Shown: positions 17,998-22,657 of the stretch, piece by piece | Layout: every line of letters starts with the position of its first letter | How positions within the stretch are numbered: the first letter of the stretch is position 1 | DNA from: Paratrimastix pyriformis | Taxonomy: Eukaryota; Preaxostyla; Paratrimastigidae | DNA length: 22,657 nt | Assembly: GCA_027972325.1 (NCBI GenBank) | Contig: JAPMOS010000372.1 | Coordinates: forward strand, 1-22,657 | Direction: 5' to 3' | Translations under genes and position numbers: made by a program | The notes under the pieces: generated by a model | Seen by the model: the letters and a program-made list of their open reading frames with translations, nothing else | What the model was told of the DNA's origin: nothing | Databases searched by the model: none

Positions 17998-19756
17998 AAA
18001 TCCGGGTTCTTGCCCTCAGTGTCCCCTCCTCATCTTCTGTCTCATCCTCATCCTTCGTTGCCATTCTTGCTTCGTGTGCCTTCCTCCGCACCCGGTTCCT
18101 TTCCTCCTCTCGCTCAGCCTCCACTTTCCATTGTCTCATGTCCCCGGGTGATGGGCACAGGACAACATCACGCACCTGCGTCGGAACCCCGGTCCCTACG
18201 CGCACTCCTCTAAGGTCCGTCATCGTCATGTGGTGGTCGGTAATTTTTTCCCATAAAATATTGGTGTTGCGCCATGCCTGCCAGTTATGCAGGTATTCCC
18301 CCGCCATCTTCGGTGTTGCCAGGGCAATGTCGAGCCGTGAGCGCTGCCACACTCCCAGTCGCATCTTTTCATATGTCACCTCATCCTCCCTGCCCACCAT
18401 CTTGCCCACATCCGCCAACCCCATCTGCTCCTGTGTTTCTGGCTGCCTTGCCAAGTCATTCATGTCACCCACCACCAACACCGCCATCCCAGCTGTGCGC
18501 GCCTCATCCACCACCCGCTCCACCGTGTCCACTACCCGTTTCTTCAGTGCCTTATCGTCCCCATTGGGGTAGTATACTCCAACAATGCGAATCTTACGGT
18601 TGTCTTGGCACCAGTCCATCCTCATAACATACCCAGGCATCTCCACCTCCACGCCCTTCACTCCACACAACAGCTCCCTCTTATATGCCATCAAAACCCC
18701 CGCACTTGCGTATGTTGTGGGTGCAGGTGAACTCTTGACAATCATCCCTCGCAACCGCTGGCTCCACGGAGCACCGCCTTGCGGCTCTTTGGTCTCTTGT
18801 AAGACCAACACATCTGCTTGCGACACCTCCACCAGGTCCGTGACATTGGCCCGCTTGATGGCGTTGCCCAATCCTCTGACATTCCAACTGACCACCCGCA
18901 CCAACCCTTTCCCCTTGATCGGCACCCCCTTCATCACGTCCGCCCTCTTCCAGTCCTCAATCCCTTCCTGCTTGTCTGACCCAGCCAGCGCATACCACTT
19001 CTTCCTATCCTCCTCCAACAGCAAACGCTCCTGCTTCCTTCTCTCCCGCTTGGCCATGTCCTTCTTGCTTACACCCTTCTTCCGCTTTCCCCTTGTGTCC
19101 CCTACCCCTGGTGCTGCCGCCTGGTATGTCCATGCTCCGGGGTCACTGCACTCAGCCGCCAATGCCGCCGCCGGTCGTGGCTTCTCCGCCTTCACCTGTT
19201 GTTGCTTCCCATCGGCCGGTTTCCTCGTCGCCACTCTGCCGATTGACGGTCTGCCCCTCACTCCTGGCTGCCCAGTCCATGCCAACACCTCACCAGGATC
19301 CCTCACGTACACCATCAACCGTGCCCTTTCGTCCGGTCCCTCCCTCCGCGTCACCCTTGCATCGTTCATCTCTTCCCACTCCACTTCGCCGCCAACCCTC
19401 CTGCATGACACCCAATGCCTCTTCCTCGGAAGGTATGTCACCCCGGCGACTGGCCACATCCCCACATCTCCCAGCGTGATCTTGTCCCATGCCACCGGCG
19501 TATCCTCATCGCCACGCACTTCCACCAGCACTCCTTCGCCCACCCGGCCCCATGCGTGCCTCACATCAACTGTCCCTTCCCGTTTGCACATTGGGCAGGC
19601 CCCTCGACCGTCCATGGCCATCATCTCTTGCACACTACACGTCCCTCCCACCTCCTTATACACAATCACGTCCACCTTGTCCTCACTACGCCTCCACCCA
19701 CATGCCGCACATTCTCTTGTCTGTAGGTCAGTCGCCCCCATGTTGAACCGTCCCAA
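17984..19756 (-). CDS. LINE A segment: USP C-terminal half and AP-type endonuclease
   Basis: 590 codons open. Residues 1-140 are the second half of a USP-like fold: C16xxC19 and C54xxC57 as the zinc-finger pairs, H114 in RKRHWVSCRR (His box) and N131-D132 in EEMNDARVT (Asp/Asn box). Residues ~150-280 are a basic linker. Residues ~286-515 are the endonuclease: VVSWNVRGLGN (N292), VLVLQETK (E321), VGVYYPNGD, VVGDMND (D431, N433), SRLDIALATP (D476) and ITDHHMTM (D507, H508), so all catalytic boxes are present. The APE domain nicks target DNA to prime reverse transcription. The first codon is a TTG at a frame joint, so the true start lies upstream in the 19666-22026 segment. Confidence 0.85.
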   Translation of the reverse strand: MGRFNMGATDLQTRECAACGWRRSEDKVDVIVYKEVGGTCSVQEMMAMDGRGACPMCKREGTVDVRHAWGRVGEGVLVEVRGDEDTPVAWDKITLGDVGMWPVAGVTYLPRKRHWVSCRRVGGEVEWEEMNDARVTRREGPDERARLMVYVRDPGEVLAWTGQPGVRGRPSIGRVATRKPADGKQQQVKAEKPRPAAALAAECSDPGAWTYQAAAPGVGDTRGKRKKGVSKKDMAKRERRKQERLLLEEDRKKWYALAGSDKQEGIEDWKRADVMKGVPIKGKGLVRVVSWNVRGLGNAIKRANVTDLVEVSQADVLVLQETKEPQGGAPWSQRLRGMIVKSSPAPTTYASAGVLMAYKRELLCGVKGVEVEMPGYVMRMDWCQDNRKIRIVGVYYPNGDDKALKKRVVDTVERVVDEARTAGMAVLVVGDMNDLARQPETQEQMGLADVGKMVGREDEVTYEKMRLGVWQRSRLDIALATPKMAGEYLHNWQAWRNTNILWEKITDHHMTMTDLRGVRVGTGVPTQVRDVVLCPSPGDMRQWKVEAEREEERNRVRRKAHEARMATKDEDETEDEEGTLRARTRICGRN

Positions 19757-19986
19757 TCCATCCCTACACCACTCAGCAGCCGCAGAAGCTCACTGGCATC
19801 TCCCCACTCAAACCTCACCCCAGGCAACATGCCAATATTCGGAGGGGGCGCAACGACGCCCTCTCTCAGCGCTCGAGTCCACTCGTTCAGGGTCTGACAG
19901 GCCCCCTCCTTACCATCCTCCACCGTGGACCAACATTGCAACGCCGAATTGACCCAGCAGCAAAGTGCATGCGGATTCGCAATGCC
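19340..19986 (-). other. USP (peptidase C19)-like deubiquitinase domain within LINE A
   Basis: The Cys box reads GIANPHALCCWVNSALQCW (19986-19930), matching the USP pattern G[LI]xN...CYxNSxLQ with the second Cys as nucleophile (about 19959-19957) and one extra residue before it. Then come RFEWGDASELLRLL, the zinc-ribbon CAAC...CPMC of the fingers (about 19711-19586) and the His box RHWVSCRR...WEEMNDARVT (about 19423-19355). At ~215 residues it is shorter than typical USP domains (~300 or more). The two halves are in frames differing by one base, joined near 19755. Known LINE proteases are OTU-like (Dualen/RandI) and Ulp-like (Utopia). I do not recall a USP in a LINE. The fold call is from motifs only. 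Confidence 0.7.
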
Positions 19987-22026
19987 CCGACTCACAACAC
20001 CATCGCTTCCATCCTCTTCTTCACCATCCCCTCCTCCCGGCTGCCCACCACCCATTCTGCTCCCTCCTTCCTCTGAACCACTTGTCCTCCACAGATGTCT
20101 CTTCCGCCCTGGTGCACCTGACCGCGCCACCCTCCTCCTCCCGATCGGGTTCTCTCCGCTCCATCGACGAGCCCCCTCCTTAATTTTACCCACCAATCCT
20201 TTCCTTTCCTCACTCTCTTCGACCCCTTCCCTACAGACCTCCACCATCCACTCAAACTTCCCAGCGATCCACTCGATCACCCAGACCATAACTTCCCATC
20301 CTTCTTCCCAATCGTTTCCCCTCCTTTTTTGATTGGTGCCCCAATAGATTTGCGTATCGCTCCTTGTTCCTTTCCTCGCCTCAGGGGGGGCCAGAGAGAT
20401 TCGATCGAGCACACCCCACTGTCCCATTTCCTGCCGAATAGCCTTCTCACCAGAGATTCGCTCGCTTTGAGGGGTCTCCGGGTCTTCCCCACTTTCCCAT
20501 CCTTCTCTTTCAATTTCTCCCTTCACCACCTCAGGATGATTCAGAAATTTTTTTCCATGTAAAAATTGTTTTGCGCAAGAAATTGATTTTTTCCTGGTTC
20601 CACCACTCTCAATTCCATTTGTCTCCACCAATTTTTTACCAACCTGTCCAGTGTTATCCCAGGTTTCCACCTCGATCCGGCGGATAGTCTCTGCCGCCAG
20701 CGCAACATCGGGTCGTCGGGAGCTTGAGCACCTCCCTGCTGGCGGCCTTGTGTGCAAGGTTTCTTGGGTGGGTTGGGGGACATCGGGCTCCTCCCGATCA
20801 AGGACTTCGTCCTTTTCTGCCCGCTGGGCAAGATTCGGGTCTTCGGACCGATACAAGATAAGGTGGCGCTCCTCGCTTCCTTGGGGCTGGCCACCCCAAA
20901 AATCTGTTCTTCCCTTATTTTCTGCTTCTTTCTTTGCCTCTTGCGGGTTGGTTGTCAGGGGATGACGACTCCGAATTTTCGGATCAGTCAACGACCGCTT
21001 TCGAAGAACCCACCATCCCCTGGTCAACGGCGGAGTGATAGGGGCTCGCCACCCCACAACAATTATTGACGAGGCCCCGTGTGTTCGCCATCTGATGCTG
21101 CAAGTTCTACATTCCTCAATTCCACCAAAACCCCGCTCCTCTATTTGCGTTATCATCCGTTTCCCAGGTTCGCTTTCCCTTCTTTCAAGATTTTCCGATG
21201 ATACGATTCCTTTTTCCCTCAGATTCTCTCCTACATACCCATCCACCCTGGTCAACAGCGAAGCACAAGCACAAGGGGCTCGCCACCCCCTTACCGAGGC
21301 CCCGTGTGTTCGCCATCTGATGTCACAAGTTCTCCATTCCTCAATTCCACCATTATCCCGCTCCTTTATTTCAAGTGTTTGCGTTTTCAGCTGTTTCCCA
21401 GGTTCGCTTTCCCTTCTTTCAAGATTTTCCGATACTATTGCTTTTTCCTTCAGATCATCCTTCCATATCCGTTTCTGATTCATCCCTCGATTCTCCAACA
21501 ACTTAGACGACAATGCCTTTCCACTATGATTCCTTATTACCTTATTGAGATAGTATCCCGGCTGCCCAAATTCCACCACTCTTTTTGACCGATCACCGAC
21601 CCCCCTATTACCTTCCCCGGGAAGCGCTATGATTTTCCGAGCAATATTACTTTCTTTTCTATCCATTTCTACTAACCCGATCTGTGTTTTCCTTCCCCTC
21701 TCTCTTCCAGCACCACCACCACTTGGATGATCTGGACGATCTACGGACGAGCGCCCCTGTAAAGTAAATTCTTTTGTTTCCCTATAATTTTCCCCTTCCT
21801 TCTTCTCCCCCATCTGATTCCCTTGTTTTCCTTGTTTTTCCCTTGTTTTCCCTTGTTTTTCTGGTTCAAATAAATTTTGATCACATTCCCGTCGTCCCCC
21901 TTCGGTCTCAGAGAGAGTGTTGGAGAAACGGGCATCACGAAAGTATTGCACTTCGTCATCTCCCTTCCATTTACACCATCCCTCTTCTCCACTCAATCCA
22001 ACCATACTCAGGGTATGTCCCCCCAA
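19666..22026 (-). CDS. LINE A segment: repeat-bearing N-terminal region leading into the USP domain
   Basis: 786 codons are open without a stop. The first codon in frame is a TTG; the first ATG is at about 22007. Residues ~1-170 are charged and of no known family. Residues ~190-345 contain two in-frame ~77-residue repeats sharing NLERRESEPGK, GGIEE.RTC.IRWRTHGAS and GWRAP. Residues ~380-680 are the part shared with LINE B (GRTDFWGGQPQGSEERH, QSERISGEKAIRQ, RWSGENPIGRRRVA). Residues ~681-750 are the USP Cys box and following helix. The frame then shifts by one base into the 17984-19756 segment. The long open frame through the repeats supports real coding. It may act as the ORF1-like part, since no separate ORF1 precedes it. 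Confidence 0.65.
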   Translation of the reverse strand: MGGHTLSMVGLSGEEGWCKWKGDDEVQYFRDARFSNTLSETEGGRRECDQNLFEPEKQGKTREKQGKQGNQMGEKKEGENYRETKEFTLQGRSSVDRPDHPSGGGAGRERGRKTQIGLVEMDRKESNIARKIIALPGEGNRGVGDRSKRVVEFGQPGYYLNKVIRNHSGKALSSKLLENRGMNQKRIWKDDLKEKAIVSENLERRESEPGKQLKTQTLEIKERDNGGIEEWRTCDIRWRTHGASVRGWRAPCACASLLTRVDGYVGENLREKGIVSSENLERRESEPGKRMITQIEERGFGGIEECRTCSIRWRTHGASSIIVVGWRAPITPPLTRGWWVLRKRSLTDPKIRSRHPLTTNPQEAKKEAENKGRTDFWGGQPQGSEERHLILYRSEDPNLAQRAEKDEVLDREEPDVPQPTQETLHTRPPAGRCSSSRRPDVALAAETIRRIEVETWDNTGQVGKKLVETNGIESGGTRKKSISCAKQFLHGKKFLNHPEVVKGEIEREGWESGEDPETPQSERISGEKAIRQEMGQWGVLDRISLAPPEARKGTRSDTQIYWGTNQKRRGNDWEEGWEVMVWVIEWIAGKFEWMVEVCREGVEESEERKGLVGKIKEGARRWSGENPIGRRRVARSGAPGRKRHLWRTSGSEEGGSRMGGGQPGGGDGEEEDGSDGVVSRGIANPHALCCWVNSALQCWSTVEDGKEGACQTLNEWTRALREGVVAPPPNIGMLPGVRFEWGDASELLRLLSGVGMDWDGSTWGRLTYRQENVRHVGGGVVRTRWT
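21019..21478. repeat. Tandem repeat, two ~230-bp units in the LINE A 5' coding region
   Basis: Unit 1 is about 21019-21246 and unit 2 about 21247-21478. Both share CCTGGTCAAC, GGGGCTCGCCACCCC, GAGGCCCCGTGTGTTCGCCA and CCCAGGTTCGCTTTCCCTTC. The offset varies from 228 to 234, all multiples of three, so the ORF stays open. LINE B lacks this region because its match ends at 20921. Confidence 0.9.
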
Positions 22027-22051
22027 AATCGCGGCTCCGAAGGGAAAAAGG

Positions 22052-22070
22052 TAGGGTTAGGGTTAGGGTA
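22052..22070 (+). repeat. Short telomere-like tract, (TAGGGT)3
   Basis: TAGGGTTAGGGTTAGGGTA, three units of the TTAGGG telomere repeat with the G-rich strand pointing right. It lies just upstream of the LINE A 5' end. It may be an interstitial telomeric remnant or part of the LINE leader. Confidence 0.75.
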
Positions 22071-22460
22071 ATCGCGCTGAGGAAGATGATCTGGTCTTCC
22101 ACGACCTTGACCACATTTCTACTTTCGAGAATTCGATGCTGGATGAATTTTGCAAACTCTTTGGGCATTTGGGTTTCTCTTCTGGAGCGCTTCCTTCGAG
22201 TACCGTACTTGACATAATTTAGTACCCGGCATAATTTAGTACACCACCCCGGAAAAATGGAAAATCCTACCCCGTAGGGGAAAATTTTTGGAAAAATTGT
22301 GCCCGAAATTAAAAAAAATTGGAGGCTGGGGGGCGGGCGGGGAGGTCATGGGGGGCGTGGGGGGCGTGGGGGGCTGCCGTGGACGGGTGGCGGGCGTGGG
22401 GCGTGATATTTGGGAAGCGTCTGGCGGCGAGGGAAGAGGGCTTACCCCATGCGCTCCACC
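22071..22460. other. Noncoding right flank
   Basis: I see no convincing gene. A minus-strand frame 22168-21971 (FAKFIQHRILESRNVVKVVED) is open but runs through the telomere-like tract and has no known motif. A 13-bp direct repeat, CATAATTTAGTAC, occurs at 22213-22225 and 22230-22242. From 22325 the + strand is G-rich with repeated GTGGGGGGC units. Confidence 0.5.
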
Positions 22461-22657
22461 CCCCTCCCTCCCTCCCCCTTCCCTCCCTCCTCCCTCCCTT
22501 CCCCCCCCCCCCCCCCCCCCCCCCCCGGAGCCAGTGGTGCACCCCATTGAAATGTTTTTGTGGTGGGTGGGTGATGGGGGTGATGGGTGGGGTGGTGGGT
22601 GGTGGGCGGTGGGGTGGGTGGGTGGGGGGGGGGGGGGGTTGGGGTGGGGGGGGGGGG
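22461..22657. repeat. Low-complexity C- and G-run end
   Basis: A CCCTCC-rich tract leads to a 26-base C-run (22501-22526). From about 22555 to the end the + strand is almost only G and T (GGTGGGTGG-type), ending in long G-runs. Both tracts could form G-quadruplexes. They may also mark assembly breakdown at a contig end. Confidence 0.85.

Larger units (their letters stand above)
10658..22026 (-). mobile_element. LINE A: near full-length AP-endonuclease non-LTR retrotransposon with USP-like domain
   Basis: The minus strand carries, in order, an N-terminal region with ~230-bp repeats (to ~20000), a USP-like protease (19986-19340), an AP-type endonuclease (~18900-18200), a linker, RT (~17200-15790), a Gln/acidic linker, RNase H (14835-14373), a CCHC knuckle (14028-14017 and 12518-12468) and a C-terminal extension (to 10752). 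APE-RT-RNase H-CCHC is the order in I- and Tad-like LINEs and in Dualen/RandI. It contains E1 copy 2. At least five frame changes and one RT deletion make this copy inactive, though some frame changes could be sequencing errors. Exact ends are uncertain. Confidence 0.85.

Noticed and set aside
18585-19952. + strand ORF (455 codons) opposite the endonuclease
   Set aside because: Antisense of the USP and endonuclease segments, where all catalytic motifs are on the minus strand. Its composition (Ser/Pro/Thr/His) is typical of a shadow frame.
22213-22242. Tandem CATAATTTAGTAC pair as a target-site duplication of LINE A
   Set aside because: The two copies are only 17 bp apart, both right of LINE A, and no matching sequence lies near its 3' end at 10650.

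Overview
The window looks like repeat-rich, GC-rich nuclear DNA of a eukaryote. It contains non-LTR retrotransposons, a DIRS-type tyrosine-recombinase retrotransposon and a short TTAGGG tract. I see no single-copy host gene, tRNA or rRNA, so I cannot name the species. A protist, alga or fungus would fit. The sequence ends in long G and C runs, so the right edge may be a contig end.

Layout on the + coordinate. (1) 1-2152: 5' part of a minus-strand LINE copy ('LINE B') that runs off the left edge. It is interrupted at 584-2045 by a ~1.46 kb retroposon ('E1', copy 1). (2) 2153-10596: a second, diverged retroposon of the same kind ('E2', minus strand), bounded by a perfect 13-bp direct repeat. 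E2 is split by a 6.7 kb DIRS-like element at 3287-9992. (3) ~10650 to ~22026: a near full-length minus-strand LINE ('LINE A'). Reading 5' to 3' on the minus strand it holds a repeat-bearing N-terminal region, a ubiquitin-specific-protease (USP, C19)-like domain, an AP-type endonuclease, a reverse transcriptase, a Gln/acidic linker, RNase H, a CCHC zinc knuckle and a ~570-residue C-terminal extension. The knuckle is split by E1 copy 2 (12519-14016). (4) 22052-22657: three telomere-like TTAGGG units, then noncoding low-complexity DNA.

The window is therefore a nest of elements. LINE A and LINE B lie head to tail in the same orientation. E1 entered each LINE at a different place with different 9-bp target duplications, so E1 is itself mobile. 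E2 sits at the 5' edge of LINE B, and the DIRS element entered E2 afterwards.

Two points look new to me. One is a deubiquitinase-like domain built into a LINE polyprotein. The other is a family of short retroposons (E1/E2) that carry only one gag/ORF1-like gene and no polymerase, with E1 ending in (CAA)n. They resemble 'half-LINE' elements in layout and may be mobilised by a LINE such as this one. Many differences between repeated copies are homopolymer-length changes, so some LINE and E1 frameshifts may be sequencing error rather than decay.
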